A stretch of DNA of 64,000 bases from Flavobacterium jejuense (GCF_006491595.2 NZ_VEVQ02000013.1:1-64000); one strand, 5' to 3'; counted from the stretch's first letter, positions 15,656-25,790 are shown. Made by a program: numbers and translations. Notes: generated by a model not told the origin, from the letters alone.

Positions 15656-15686
15656 CAAAAATACTGCATAAAAAATTTAACCACAA
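15656..15686 (-). promoter_or_regulatory. Promoter of sdhCAB
   Basis: Minus strand TTG (15684-15686), 20-base spacer, TATTTTTG (15656-15663), matching the Bacteroidota -33/-7 consensus; 36 bases before the sdhC start. Confidence 0.75.
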
Positions 15687-15760
15687 CCTTTTAGTGGTAA
15701 TTTATAATGAATTTAAAATATGTTTAATTGTGTTTGTAAATCAGAAGGTTACAAATGAGG

Positions 15761-16636
15761 TTATCTGGTAAATGTAGGTTGTAAACCTCTTACACCCATA
15801 TCGATTACATTTTCACCAGCAGTTGGTTCGAATTTTCCGTCTACATTCACTTCTTGCCATTCAAAGCTGTTGTTCGTTGAAAGAGATAAAGTTACTATAA
15901 TGTCTCTGTTTTCATTTCCGGTAATCACTAAATTAGTCGAAAATTTTCCAGTAACAACACATGATCCTTGTGGAATTGCAGAAGTAGATGCAATTGGATT
16001 AGGAACAGTTGTAGCGCCTTGTGGAGCTTGACCTGAAGTTGCATAAGGAAAATTATGTAATCCTAATGCCCAATAACCTTGCAAGCGATTAGCATTAACA
16101 TTGAAAATATTATTTCCAATATTGTGATTGGTAATATAGGTGTTGTATCCTACAAAACTTTCTAAAGTTGCAGTATAATTATTTCCATTATTCAATATAG
16201 AAATGTTATAATTTTGATAAGATAATGATACTCTTACATATTGATAACTACCTTGATTGATTTCACTTAATGGAATAGATAAAAATGTCTCACCATCAGA
16301 TACTATCTTTGATTGAGAAAAATCAATAGCGATGTCTCCTCCAGAAATCGTTTCAGCAGCATGATATAAGACACTGCCTTCTCCTAATTGTGTGAATTCA
16401 TTTGGTGCCAATTCAAAATAATGAGCACTTATAGTATTAAAAACTGGTGATTGAGCAGCCTTTCCAATTGAAACGGTAGCAGGTTGTCCTAAATTATCTA
16501 ATCTTGCTTGATTTGGATCAAATTGAAATTTTATCATCAATTGAGGTCCTTCATTAACTAAATTATCATCTTTATCTGAACAAGAAAAGAAAGCTATAAA
16601 AGCTGCGAAAAATAATAAAGTAAATAATCGATTCAT
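15761..16636 (-). CDS. Lipoprotein of unknown function
   Basis: 291 residues with a signal peptide (RLFTLLFFAAFIAFFS) and lipobox cysteine in FFSCSDKDD. The mature region is beta-rich with no catalytic motif that I recognise: a PQLMIKFQFDPNQARLDNLGQ start, a YVRVSLSYQNYNI strand, and a long polar end with NRDIIVTLSLSTNNSFEWQEV. It resembles the DUF-type lipoproteins of flavobacterial outer membranes. It stands alone between sdhC and a divergent gene. The gap 16637-16925 is very AT-rich and shows no convincing promoter or repeat. Confidence 0.75.
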   Translation of the reverse strand: MNRLFTLLFFAAFIAFFSCSDKDDNLVNEGPQLMIKFQFDPNQARLDNLGQPATVSIGKAAQSPVFNTISAHYFELAPNEFTQLGEGSVLYHAAETISGGDIAIDFSQSKIVSDGETFLSIPLSEINQGSYQYVRVSLSYQNYNISILNNGNNYTATLESFVGYNTYITNHNIGNNIFNVNANRLQGYWALGLHNFPYATSGQAPQGATTVPNPIASTSAIPQGSCVVTGKFSTNLVITGNENRDIIVTLSLSTNNSFEWQEVNVDGKFEPTAGENVIDMGVRGLQPTFTR

Positions 16637-16925
16637 TTCTTTTCTAATAATTTAGTAATTAATGTTTTACTTAAATTGTCTTTGATATATAAACGCGTAA
16701 AAATAAGATTTTATTATTACTTTTTTTGTTTAATAATGTTAAAAAAAACAGGATTAATAATTCTAATTTTTTCCACCTATTTTAGGTCACTTGTTGTGAA
16801 TTATTAAATAAAAACAGCCTTTTTTATGTGATTTAATAAAAATAATTCTTTTTTGTTTTTTTCTTATTTTAAAGTGGCTTTTTTATTGTGTTAGAATTGT
16901 AAATTTATCAGCTTAAAAAAATAAT

Positions 16926-18281
16926 ATGAAAACTGGAATTGATGCTATTGCATTTGATATAGCAAAAATACATTTACCTATTAAAACATTGGCAACAACC
17001 AGAAATATTGAGCCTGAAAAATTAGAAAAAGGATTAGGATTATTAAAAATGACATTGCCTGATATGCATCAAGACACAGTGGTTTTTGGTGCGAATGCTT
17101 TAACAAAATTAATTTTTGAACAAAATATTAATCTAAATGATATAGCTAGAATTTATGTTGGAACCGAAAGTGCTATTGATAGTTCAAAACCTATAGCTTC
17201 TTTTTTAAGCGCTCTAATAGAACAAAAATTTGGAACCGATTGTCTAGCTGAATGTGATGTGGTTGATTTTACTTTTGCTTGTATTGGAGGTGTAGATGCG
17301 CTTCAAAATTGCATTGATTTTATTCGTCTAAATCCAGATAAAAAGGCCATAGTAATAACGACGGATATTGCTAAGTACGATTTAAATTCTACTGGTGAAT
17401 ATACCCAAGGTGCTGGTGCAGTTGCTATGTTGGTGACTTCAAATCCAAGGATTATTGCTTTTGAAAAAGACTGGGCAACTAGTACAAAAGGGGTTTTTGA
17501 CTTTTTTAAACCTTACAGGAATATCAATAAAGAATTGATTACTGGAAATAATGCTAATGAAAATTGGTTTGATAATTTAGAGGCGGAAATTGAAATTCAT
17601 AAGGACCAACCTGTTTTTGACGGACAATATTCGAATCAGTGTTATATGGACCGTACTAGAGAGGCTTATTTTTCATTTAAAAAATTGAAGAATACGGAAG
17701 AAACTGTTTACAACACTTGGTCAAGTATTATTATGCATTTGCCTTATTCGTTTCAAGGTAGAAGAATGTTGTCTGAAATTTATGCTTTGGATTCGAAAGA
17801 AATGGAAATGGATATTCATAGTTTGAATTACCAAAATAAATTAAAAGAAGTAAGTAAGTCAGAAGCATATCAAAAAATTGTTTCTGAAAAATTACAACCA
17901 GCTGAAATAGCTTCTTCAATTATTGGTAATCTTTATACAGGTTCCATTTTCATAGGATTATTGTCTACATTATCTCATTTTTATGATACTAATAAAGAAA
18001 TTGAAGGCTTGAAATTTGGTTTTTTAGCGTACGGAAGCGGTTCCAAATCTAAAGTTTTTGAAGGAACGATTCAATCGAAATGGAAGGAAGCATTGAAAAA
18101 GGTTCAACTTTTTAAAACATTAGAAGAAAGTCAAGAAATTGATTTTGAAACTTATGAAAAACTGCATAAAAAAGAACAAAAAGCAAGTGTAAGAACTCCT
18201 AATAACGAATGGATTCTCGATTCAATTGAAAAGGAGAATCCAAATTTATTAGGAGCTAGATATTATAAATGGATTGATTAA
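16926..18281 (+). CDS. Hydroxymethylglutaryl-CoA synthase family protein
   Basis: 451 residues with the two-part thiolase fold of HMG-CoA synthases. The catalytic glutamate lies in VGTESAIDSSKPIA (about 78-91), the acetyl-accepting cysteine in DFTFACIGGVDAL (about 114-126), and the base histidine in MHLPYSFQGRRM. The enzyme would condense acetyl-CoA with acetoacetyl-CoA to feed the mevalonate route to isoprenoids, which many Flavobacteriaceae use. The polyketide beta-branching branch of the family is an alternative, but no polyketide genes are near. It converges on the RamB-like regulator with an 8-base gap. Confidence 0.88.
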   Translation: MKTGIDAIAFDIAKIHLPIKTLATTRNIEPEKLEKGLGLLKMTLPDMHQDTVVFGANALTKLIFEQNINLNDIARIYVGTESAIDSSKPIASFLSALIEQKFGTDCLAECDVVDFTFACIGGVDALQNCIDFIRLNPDKKAIVITTDIAKYDLNSTGEYTQGAGAVAMLVTSNPRIIAFEKDWATSTKGVFDFFKPYRNINKELITGNNANENWFDNLEAEIEIHKDQPVFDGQYSNQCYMDRTREAYFSFKKLKNTEETVYNTWSSIIMHLPYSFQGRRMLSEIYALDSKEMEMDIHSLNYQNKLKEVSKSEAYQKIVSEKLQPAEIASSIIGNLYTGSIFIGLLSTLSHFYDTNKEIEGLKFGFLAYGSGSKSKVFEGTIQSKWKEALKKVQLFKTLEESQEIDFETYEKLHKKEQKASVRTPNNEWILDSIEKENPNLLGARYYKWID

Positions 18282-18289
18282 CTAACTCT

Positions 18290-19771
18290 TTAACTATACT
18301 TCTCCATATATTTATTCACAATCAAATCCGTATTTTCATTACGGATTTTTTGTTCCAATTGTACTGGTGGTGCTGCTCTTTGCAAACAATCTTTAACCGC
18401 ACACGTTTCGCAAGTAACACCAACTACTTGTTTTACAATCGATTCACTATCAATAAAATTGAATTTTTTCTTTAAAGTTGGGGTTATCAAAATTCCAACA
18501 GAAATACTTCTAATATGATTTTTCTTAAAAGGATCTGGTGTGGCTGATGAAAATACTAAATATTCATTTTTACTGTTTTCGTAACATGAAATTTGGGCAT
18601 CAAAAAAGTGTTCTTTTTTTTGTTTTAAAGACTCTACGATCGTGCGAACCGAAACCCATCTTCTGCAATAATGTTCGTTCATTTCATTAGCATGTGGCTC
18701 TTGTTGGTTGGTAATGTGAAGCTCTTTTTTAATCTTGTAATTATCCGTTCCAATTTTATGTGACATTCTAAGGAAGAATAAATTCTTTAATTGAAAGTCT
18801 TTTGGTAAAAGATTCGTTAATCTTTGGTAAAAGGATTCTGGAGAAACTTTAAAATCTGTTATTAACTGAACAAATTCTTGTGGTTTCGGATTTTCTTTGG
18901 CAACAAAAATATTAAGTTTATCAATCATCTTTTTTCTAGGCAACAATAAAGCACCCGCAAAATAAGAAGCGTAAAAATTGTTTAATACTTGGTCAAAGTT
19001 TTCAAATTTGATCCAGCTAAAGGTATATAGTCTTTCTTCAATTGCTAAATAATTATAGGCGATTTCTTTGGCAAATATGAATGCTTTCTGCGAATCATCA
19101 ACGTCAGTTGAAATTAATAAGGTTTTACTTTTGGTAACGAAAATAGAACGTAAATCTCCCAATTCGTTATGTTCATTAAAAACTAAATCTTCTATCTTGT
19201 AATTATATTCCTCTACTAAAATCGATTTTAATTCTTCTACAGATATTTCTGCTTCTAAATCAATATGAAAAGCTTTGGCAAAATCCACTACTTTTTGCTC
19301 CAAATCATCAAAATAATTATTCTGAGCTTCTTGGTAGGAACGTAAAGAAGCTAAGAAAAAACTCTCTCTAGATAAATTGTAATGCTGGGCAATCTCAATT
19401 ATCGTACTTATAAATGCATTTACTTTGGCAGGAGCATTGGCAATAATATCAATTAAATCACTTTCTTCAATACCAAAAATATCTAACGGAATTTCTTTTA
19501 ATATTCCTGAATTTAGGATTTCTCCAATTGGAGCTAGGTGATTATCCAATTTTAAAGATACCATATTGTCATAAGGAACCTCTAATTTTTCAGATAAAAG
19601 TATAATCTTATCCGTTTTTGGATATTTTTTTCCTTTTTCAATTTCGTTCAAATACGATTTGGATAAGCCAGTGATTTTGGCTAAACCAAATAAAGACAAA
19701 TTCTTGTTTGTACGAGCCTGCTTGAGTTTTAGCCCAAAAATCAGTTTGATATAATCTCTTTCTAAGTTCAT
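18290..19771 (-). CDS. XRE-family regulator of RamB type (HTH plus IrrE-like and DUF2083 domains)
   Basis: 493 residues. An N-terminal helix-turn-helix (KQARTNKNLSLFGLAKITG, KSYLNEIEKGKKYP; 15-55) precedes an IrrE-like segment (KAFIFAKEIAYNYLAIEERL) that lacks the HExxH zinc motif, so it is probably a sensor not a protease. The C-terminal DUF2083 region ends with a cysteine cluster, VTCETCAVKDCLQ (about 453-465). RamB of Corynebacterium has this layout and controls aceA and aceB; here the gene is divergent from aceB-aceA. A -7 element at 19777-19784 puts its transcript start next to the ATG. A cysteine-bound metal or acyl-CoA as signal is possible but unproven. Confidence 0.85.
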   Translation of the reverse strand: MNLERDYIKLIFGLKLKQARTNKNLSLFGLAKITGLSKSYLNEIEKGKKYPKTDKIILLSEKLEVPYDNMVSLKLDNHLAPIGEILNSGILKEIPLDIFGIEESDLIDIIANAPAKVNAFISTIIEIAQHYNLSRESFFLASLRSYQEAQNNYFDDLEQKVVDFAKAFHIDLEAEISVEELKSILVEEYNYKIEDLVFNEHNELGDLRSIFVTKSKTLLISTDVDDSQKAFIFAKEIAYNYLAIEERLYTFSWIKFENFDQVLNNFYASYFAGALLLPRKKMIDKLNIFVAKENPKPQEFVQLITDFKVSPESFYQRLTNLLPKDFQLKNLFFLRMSHKIGTDNYKIKKELHITNQQEPHANEMNEHYCRRWVSVRTIVESLKQKKEHFFDAQISCYENSKNEYLVFSSATPDPFKKNHIRSISVGILITPTLKKKFNFIDSESIVKQVVGVTCETCAVKDCLQRAAPPVQLEQKIRNENTDLIVNKYMEKYS

Positions 19772-19776
19772 AATTT

Positions 19777-19784
19777 CAAAGATA
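19777..19784 (-). promoter_or_regulatory. -7 element of the RamB-like gene, leaderless
   Basis: TATCTTTG on the minus strand, ending five bases before the ATG, overlapping a TACGCTA half-site (19783-19789). Confidence 0.5.
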
Positions 19785-19827
19785 CGCTATTATTTAAAAT
19801 AATAAGAAAATAATTTTTTTACATTTT

Positions 19828-19841
19828 AGCGTACGTTCGCT
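19828..19841. promoter_or_regulatory. Palindromic operator candidate between regulator and aceB
   Basis: AGCGTACGTTCGCT reads AGCGnACGTnCGCT on both strands. It carries TAGCGTA (19827-19833), the inverse complement of TACGCTA at 19783-19789 in the regulator promoter. It abuts the TTG at 19841-19843 of the aceB promoter. Confidence 0.5.
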
Positions 19842-19871
19842 TGTTTTGTAAAAAACTTTTTCATAATATTG
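19841..19871 (+). promoter_or_regulatory. Candidate aceBA promoter
   Basis: TTG (19841-19843), 20-base spacer, TAATATTG (19864-19871), one mismatch from TAnnTTTG; 21 bases before the aceB ATG. Confidence 0.45.
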
Positions 19872-19892
19872 TACCAACAAAAACAATAAGTC

Positions 19893-21494
19893 ATGGAAAA
19901 TCAACTAGAAACAACAGCAAAAACATTCCAATTAACTAAGGAATCCACTGAAAAATTCCCTGCTATTTTAACCGAAGATGCTATTCTTTTCTTAACTGAA
20001 TTGCATGACGTCTTTAATAAAAAGAGATTGGTACTTCTTGAAGAAAGAAAAGTACAACAACAAAAATTTGATGATGGTGAATTGCCATGTTTTCCAAAAG
20101 AAACTAAAGACATCAGAGAAAAAGATTGGTTTGCAGGAACTACACCAGAGGATTTATTAGACAGAAGAGTTGAAATTACAGGTCCAGTAGATAGAAAAAT
20201 GGTCATTAATGCTTTAAATTCTGGTGCCAAAACGTTTATGGCGGACTTTGAAGACAGTACTTCTCCTACATGGAACAATTTGATGCATGGTCAACAAAAT
20301 TTAAAGGATGCTGTTAACAAAACAATTTACTTATTTGACGAAAAGAAAAATAAAGAATACAAATTAAATGAGGAAACGGCAGTTTTATTAGTAAGACCAA
20401 GAGGTATTCATTTAAATGAAAAGCACATTCTTATTAATGAGGAAGAGACTTCTGGTTCATTGGTAGATTTTGGATTGTATGTATTTCATAATCATAAAGC
20501 TTTAACAGCAAATAATACAGCTCCATATTTCTATTTGCCAAAATTAGAACATTATTTAGAAGCAAGATGGTGGAATGAAGTTTTCGAATTTACAGAAGAA
20601 TACTTAGACATCAAAAAAGGAACACTAAAAGCAACTGTTCTTGTAGAAACCATTACAGCTAGCTTTCAATTGGATGAAATAATATATGAATTAAGAAATC
20701 ATATTGTAGGTTTGAATTGTGGTCGTTGGGATTATATCTTTTCTTATATCAAAAAATTCAGAAATAACGACAAATTTATTGTACCTGATAGAGACCAAGT
20801 GACTATGGTAAGTCCGTTTATGAAGGCTTATTCTGAATTGGTTATCCAAAGATGCCATAAAAGAAACATTCATGCTATTGGCGGAATGGCTGCTCAAATT
20901 CCAATTAAAAATGATGAAGCTGCCAATGAAATTGCTTTTAATAAAGTAAAAACGGATAAAGAACGTGAGGTCAAAAACGGTCATGACGGCACTTGGGTAG
21001 CACATCCTGATTTAGTTGAAGTGGCTATGCGAATTTTCAATGAAAATATGCCAACAAAAAATCAGATTCACGTTAAAAGAAACGAATTAAACATAACTGA
21101 AGCGAATTTGTTAGAAGTGCCTCAAGGAACTATTACTGAAGAAGGTGTTCGAAAAAACATCAACATTTCAGTTTTATATATTGCGTCATGGCTTAACGGT
21201 CAAGGTGCAGCAGCTTTAAACCATTTAATGGAAGACGCAGCTACAGCAGAAATTTCTCGCTCCCAATTGTGGCAATGGCTTCGTAATGGTGTCACTTTAG
21301 ATAATGGAAAAGTATTAACAGAGAAATATTATGACAAAATTGCGATGGAAGAATACGAAAAGATTAGAAATGTAGTGGGTGACGAAAATCATGAAAAACA
21401 CCAATATAAATTGGCTGAACAGATCCTAGATATTTTAGTTGTCAATTACACTTTTATAGATTTTCTAACACTAACAGGATACAAATACATATAA
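19893..21494 (+). CDS. aceB: Malate synthase A
   Basis: 533 residues, the usual length for malate synthase A. It condenses glyoxylate with acetyl-CoA to malate in the glyoxylate shunt. Visible family features are FMADFEDSTSPTWNNLM (about 111-127) with the acidic metal-side residues, LVRPRGIHLNEKH, ATVLVETITASFQLDEI and LNCGRWDYIFSYIKKF with the catalytic arginine-aspartate area, and the C-terminal SRSQLWQWLRNG. aceA follows 22 bases downstream, so both enzymes of the shunt share an operon under the divergent regulator. Confidence 0.96.
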   Translation: MENQLETTAKTFQLTKESTEKFPAILTEDAILFLTELHDVFNKKRLVLLEERKVQQQKFDDGELPCFPKETKDIREKDWFAGTTPEDLLDRRVEITGPVDRKMVINALNSGAKTFMADFEDSTSPTWNNLMHGQQNLKDAVNKTIYLFDEKKNKEYKLNEETAVLLVRPRGIHLNEKHILINEEETSGSLVDFGLYVFHNHKALTANNTAPYFYLPKLEHYLEARWWNEVFEFTEEYLDIKKGTLKATVLVETITASFQLDEIIYELRNHIVGLNCGRWDYIFSYIKKFRNNDKFIVPDRDQVTMVSPFMKAYSELVIQRCHKRNIHAIGGMAAQIPIKNDEAANEIAFNKVKTDKEREVKNGHDGTWVAHPDLVEVAMRIFNENMPTKNQIHVKRNELNITEANLLEVPQGTITEEGVRKNINISVLYIASWLNGQGAAALNHLMEDAATAEISRSQLWQWLRNGVTLDNGKVLTEKYYDKIAMEEYEKIRNVVGDENHEKHQYKLAEQILDILVVNYTFIDFLTLTGYKYI

Positions 21495-21516
21495 CACAAC
21501 CTATATTAATAAAGAA

Positions 21517-22803
21517 ATGAAAACAGTAGAGACAAGAATTCAGGAATTAGTTACAGATTGGTTAACAAATGAAAGATGGAAAGGTATTGAGCGTCCGTAT
21601 ACAGCTGAAGAAGTAGTGAAATTGCAAGGTTCTTATAAAATAGAGCATAGTATTTCAAAATTAGGCGCTGAGAAACTTTGGAAAAAACTGAATAACCAAG
21701 ATTTTGTAGCTGGATTAGGTGCTTTAACAGGAAATCAAGCCATTCAAGAAGTAGAAGCAGGTTTAGAAGCGATTTATCTTAGTGGTTGGCAAGTTGCTGC
21801 AGATGCAAATGTAGCTGGAGAAATGTATCCAGATCAATCGTTGTATCCTGCAAATAGTGTTCCTCTTGTAGTGAAAAGAATAAACAATGCGTTATTGAGA
21901 GCCGACCAAATTCAGGTGGTGAATCAAACAGCAGAAAAAGATAGAAAAGATTATTTAGTGCCAATTGTTGCTGATGCAGAAGCTGGTTTTGGAGGAAATT
22001 TGAATGCTTTCGAATTAATGAAATCAATGATTGAAGCAGGAGCAGCTGGTGTTCACTTTGAAGATCAGTTAAGTTCAGCAAAAAAATGTGGTCACTTGGG
22101 CGGAAAAGTATTAGTGCCAACACAAGAAGCTATCAATAAATTAATTGCTGCTCGTTTAGCAACAGATGTTATGGGAGTTCCTGCTTTAATTGTGGCTCGT
22201 ACAGATGCTGATGCAGCCAATTTATTGACAAGTGATATTGATCCAAGAGATGCTAAATTCTTAACAGGAGAAAAAACAAGTGAAGGTTTCTTTCATGTGA
22301 ATGCTGGAATTGAGCAAGGAATTGACAGAGGATTGAGTTATGCTCCTTACGCTGATTTAATTTGGATGGAAACTAGTAATCCAGATTTAAAATACGCGAA
22401 ACAATTTGCAGATGCGATTCATGCTAAATATCCAGGAAAAATGTTGGCTTACAATTGCTCGCCTTCTTTCAATTGGGCTGCTAAATTAAGCGTTGCAGAA
22501 ATGGAAACTTTTAGAGAGGATTTGGCTGCAATGGGTTATAAATTTCAATTCATCACTCTAGCTGGGTTCCACGCTTTAAATACAAGTATGTTTGAATTAT
22601 CAAAAGCGTACAAAGAAAGAGGAATGGCTGGATATTCTGAATTACAAGAAAGAGAATTTGCTTTACAAAAAGATGGTTTCAAAGCTGTAAAACACCAAGG
22701 ATTCGTAGGAACAACTTACTTTGATGCGGTTCAAAATACCGTTACTAACAATAGATCTTCAACTACAGCAATGAAAGATTCTACTGAAGTAGCGCAGTTT
22801 TAA
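21517..22803 (+). CDS. aceA: Isocitrate lyase
   Basis: 428 residues. It splits isocitrate into succinate and glyoxylate, allowing growth on acetate or fatty acids. The substrate loop KKCGHLGGKVLVPTQEAI with the catalytic cysteine is at about 190-207; IVADAEAGFGG and ARTDADAANLL are metal and substrate regions, and YNCSPSFNW is the conserved late segment. It is second in the aceBA operon, which ends in a strong terminator. Confidence 0.97.
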   Translation: MKTVETRIQELVTDWLTNERWKGIERPYTAEEVVKLQGSYKIEHSISKLGAEKLWKKLNNQDFVAGLGALTGNQAIQEVEAGLEAIYLSGWQVAADANVAGEMYPDQSLYPANSVPLVVKRINNALLRADQIQVVNQTAEKDRKDYLVPIVADAEAGFGGNLNAFELMKSMIEAGAAGVHFEDQLSSAKKCGHLGGKVLVPTQEAINKLIAARLATDVMGVPALIVARTDADAANLLTSDIDPRDAKFLTGEKTSEGFFHVNAGIEQGIDRGLSYAPYADLIWMETSNPDLKYAKQFADAIHAKYPGKMLAYNCSPSFNWAAKLSVAEMETFREDLAAMGYKFQFITLAGFHALNTSMFELSKAYKERGMAGYSELQEREFALQKDGFKAVKHQGFVGTTYFDAVQNTVTNNRSSTTAMKDSTEVAQF

Positions 22804-22828
22804 TATTTTTAGTATAATTTGGTTTGAC

Positions 22829-22864
22829 GAAAAAGCCTTGAGAAATTTCTCAAGGCTTTTTTAT
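22829..22864. terminator. Terminator after aceBA
   Basis: AAAAAGCCTTGAGAAA-TTTCTCAAGGCTTTTTT, perfect palindrome with flanking A and T tracts, usable from both convergent genes. Confidence 0.9.
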
Positions 22865-22906
22865 TGTTTTTTAATTTTATAAGATTTAGTTTAAAAAGTT
22901 ATTACC

Positions 22907-25720
22907 TCATGCCTTCTTACTCTCAGTAACCCCCAAACTCGTAAAAACTTCTTCTCCACTTTTAGTCAAATGAATAGAATATTTTGCTGGAAGTACGTAT
23001 TGTTTTCCATTTTTAGCTTTTTCAAAAGTAGTTTTTTTGTCTTTTTTCTTCCATTTGGCAATTACATCATCAGAAAGAGTATAATCATATTCTACTAGAT
23101 TTAATCCCTTTTTTGCAGTTACTTTTTTAGAAAAAATCTCTAACCCTGTTTCATTTTTTATAGTGATTTCAACTGTGTCATTAGAATTGGAATAAAAGCA
23201 AATTTCCGCTTTTGGTTCGTAAGGTTTTCCCCATTGGCTCCAACTATTACCCCATCGTTCTGATTTTTTTACATCAGGGACCTCGTAAACATATAAAGGT
23301 TTAGTAGTGATTTCTGATGTTAGTTTTTGTAATTTATCAATACCAACTTTATATAAAGATCTACCATGTGTTCCTACAATTAATTCTTTAGCTTTTGGTT
23401 GGATGACTAAATCATGAACCGCTACATTTGGCATGTCTGATGAGAAGTCTTCCCATGTTTTTCCCTTATCTAAAGAAACAAATAAACCATTATCTGTACC
23501 AATAAATAAAAGGTTTTGATTTTCTGTATCTTCTAAAATAACATTCACTGGACTTTGTGGTAAGTTAGCACTAATGTCTTGCCAAGTGGTTCCAAAATCT
23601 TCTGAAACATATACATAGGTTTTGAAATCATCATTACGATAGCCGTTTAAAGTTGCATAAACCCGTTCCTTTTTGAATTTGGAAGCTTTGATTCTAGAAA
23701 CCCATAAATCCTGTGGTAAAGCATCTGAAATTTTATTCCAAATAACACCTCCATCTTTGGAAACATGAATCAATCCATCGTCTGAACCTACATATAATAA
23801 GCCAAATTGTAAAGGATTTTCTGAAATGGAAGTAATGGTTCCAAAAGCTACATTGCCTTCTACTGCTCCTTTAGTTACATCTTCTGAAATTTTTTCCCAA
23901 GTGTCTCCTTGATTCATAGAACGATGTAAGAAATTGGAACCCATATATAAAATATCTTGATTGTGAGAAGACAACAAAATAGGGGTTTGCCAATTGTATC
24001 GCAGTGGTTTTTCTCCCGAAGTTTCGGGATTGTCAGCTTTGGGAGAAATGAATTCTTGTTTGTTTTTACTTCGATCTATTCTATAATAATTTCCAAATTG
24101 AAAACCAGTAAAAACAATATTAGAATTGCGATTGTCTATTTGTACTTGCATTCCGTCTCCACCCATGATGCTTTCATATGGATATTTTCCCTCAGCTTCC
24201 CAGTCATCTGACTTGTGGTAATTATTATTGGCTACCCAAACACCATTGTCTTGTAAACCTCCATACACATTATAGGATTCATTGTGGTCTACATTTACAG
24301 CATAAAATTGGCCCACTGCCTCATTATTGCATTTTATCCAATGTGCTCCATTGTCGTAACTGATATTAATTCCACCATCGTTTCCGTTAATAATGTGGTT
24401 TGGATTATTAGGATTTATCCAAGTAACGTGATGATCAGCATGAACATTTTCTTTTGAAATACTTGTCATTGTTTTACCACCATCTTCTGAAAAAAGTAAT
24501 GGAACACCTCCAAAATAAATACGATTTTCGTTCTTTGGGTCAACCGAAATATTTCCAAAATAGTAGCCATAACTATAATACAAATCATCTATAAAATTTT
24601 CATGCGTGCGCTTCCAAGATTTTCCACCATCAACAGATTTATATATTTCGCAACCTATTACCTCCGTTTCAAAAAGGGCTTTGTTGGCATCTTGTAAAAT
24701 CTTTTTCACCTCTTTAGGTTGTACATCTCCTTTTTCAACCCAATTTTTTATTGTTTCTGCTCTGTATTTCTCTCTTAAACCATGCTTTTTTAAATACGCA
24801 TTGATTTCTTTATTTGATTTTTGAAGGAAAACTTCACCAGGAGTATTAAACATTTCTGGTTGAGGTAATTTTGATTTTTCAGTCGTTTTTTCGGCAGGAC
24901 GATTGTTCTGATTATCCAAGATAGCATATATAATGTCTTTGTTGAAAGTAGCCAAACCAATTCGTCCCACTCCTTCATTATTTGGGAAATCACTCTCCGC
25001 TGTCGAAATTAATTTCCAAGTGTTTCCTGCATCTTCACTTTTATAAATACCAGAACCTTTTCCGTTTCCTTTGAAGTTCCAAGCTTTTCTTTCACGTTCC
25101 CAAGCGGCAGCATACATGACATTTGGATTGTCTGAAGCTACTGATAAATCAATTATTCCTGTATCTGGATTAATGAATAAAGTTTTTTTCCAAGTTTTTC
25201 CTCCATCAGTTGTTTTAAAAATACCTCTTTCTTCATTTGGAGTATATAAATGACCTAAAGAAGCCACTAGAATTTCGTTGTTGTTTTTTGGATTCACCCA
25301 AATTCTACTAATATGATGGCTGTCTTGTAAACCAATATTTTCCCATGTTTTTCCTTTATCAGAAGATTTTAAAACCCCAATTCCTGCATAAGAAGAACGA
25401 GACGAATTCACTTCTCCAGTTCCTACCCAAATGGTTCCTATTTTCCAGTCTACTGTTACTGAGCCACAATTTATAGTTGGTGCAGTGTCCATTACAGGTT
25501 CAAAAGATGTTCCGTTATTATTGGTGTACCAAAGGCCTCCAGAAGCATAAGCTGCATAAAATTCGATAGGGTTTTCAGGATTAACAGCTACATCAACAAT
25601 TCGACCACTCATAATGGTTGGTCCAATGTTTTGTAATTGAACTGCGGAAAAATCTAAATCTTGACTAAAAGAAGTAAAGGAAGCGGATAAAAAAAACACC
25701 CAGTATATTAACTTTTTCAT
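22907..25720 (-). CDS. Secreted sortilin/BNR-repeat protein (exo-sialidase-like propeller)
   Basis: 937 residues with a signal peptide (KKLIYWVFFLSASFTSFSQ, 2-20). The body is a ten-bladed type propeller with many Asp-box turns such as SSDKGKTWENIG, TTDGGKTWKK, SVDGGKSWKR, SKDGGVIWNK, SEDFGTTWQD and SLDKGKTWED, spread across residues 60-790. Such repeats give structure more than catalysis; in Bacteroidota many are annotated as glycosyl hydrolases without proof. The last 100 residues (WGNSWSQWGKPYEP onwards) form a FlgD-like or beta-sandwich domain. No T9SS sorting end is obvious. A cell-surface or periplasmic role is likely. Confidence 0.85.
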   Translation of the reverse strand: MKKLIYWVFFLSASFTSFSQDLDFSAVQLQNIGPTIMSGRIVDVAVNPENPIEFYAAYASGGLWYTNNNGTSFEPVMDTAPTINCGSVTVDWKIGTIWVGTGEVNSSRSSYAGIGVLKSSDKGKTWENIGLQDSHHISRIWVNPKNNNEILVASLGHLYTPNEERGIFKTTDGGKTWKKTLFINPDTGIIDLSVASDNPNVMYAAAWERERKAWNFKGNGKGSGIYKSEDAGNTWKLISTAESDFPNNEGVGRIGLATFNKDIIYAILDNQNNRPAEKTTEKSKLPQPEMFNTPGEVFLQKSNKEINAYLKKHGLREKYRAETIKNWVEKGDVQPKEVKKILQDANKALFETEVIGCEIYKSVDGGKSWKRTHENFIDDLYYSYGYYFGNISVDPKNENRIYFGGVPLLFSEDGGKTMTSISKENVHADHHVTWINPNNPNHIINGNDGGINISYDNGAHWIKCNNEAVGQFYAVNVDHNESYNVYGGLQDNGVWVANNNYHKSDDWEAEGKYPYESIMGGDGMQVQIDNRNSNIVFTGFQFGNYYRIDRSKNKQEFISPKADNPETSGEKPLRYNWQTPILLSSHNQDILYMGSNFLHRSMNQGDTWEKISEDVTKGAVEGNVAFGTITSISENPLQFGLLYVGSDDGLIHVSKDGGVIWNKISDALPQDLWVSRIKASKFKKERVYATLNGYRNDDFKTYVYVSEDFGTTWQDISANLPQSPVNVILEDTENQNLLFIGTDNGLFVSLDKGKTWEDFSSDMPNVAVHDLVIQPKAKELIVGTHGRSLYKVGIDKLQKLTSEITTKPLYVYEVPDVKKSERWGNSWSQWGKPYEPKAEICFYSNSNDTVEITIKNETGLEIFSKKVTAKKGLNLVEYDYTLSDDVIAKWKKKDKKTTFEKAKNGKQYVLPAKYSIHLTKSGEEVFTSLGVTESKKA

Positions 25721-25790
25721 AGAAAAAAATATTTTCTCGAAAATAGCTAATTTATTGGGTATTCTAAAATTTTATTAGAGGATTATGTTA

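Noticed and set aside
18290..19771. Active IrrE-type zinc protease in the RamB-like regulator
   Set aside because: The segment aligned with the HExxH helix reads AKEIAYNYL and lacks the metal-binding histidines.
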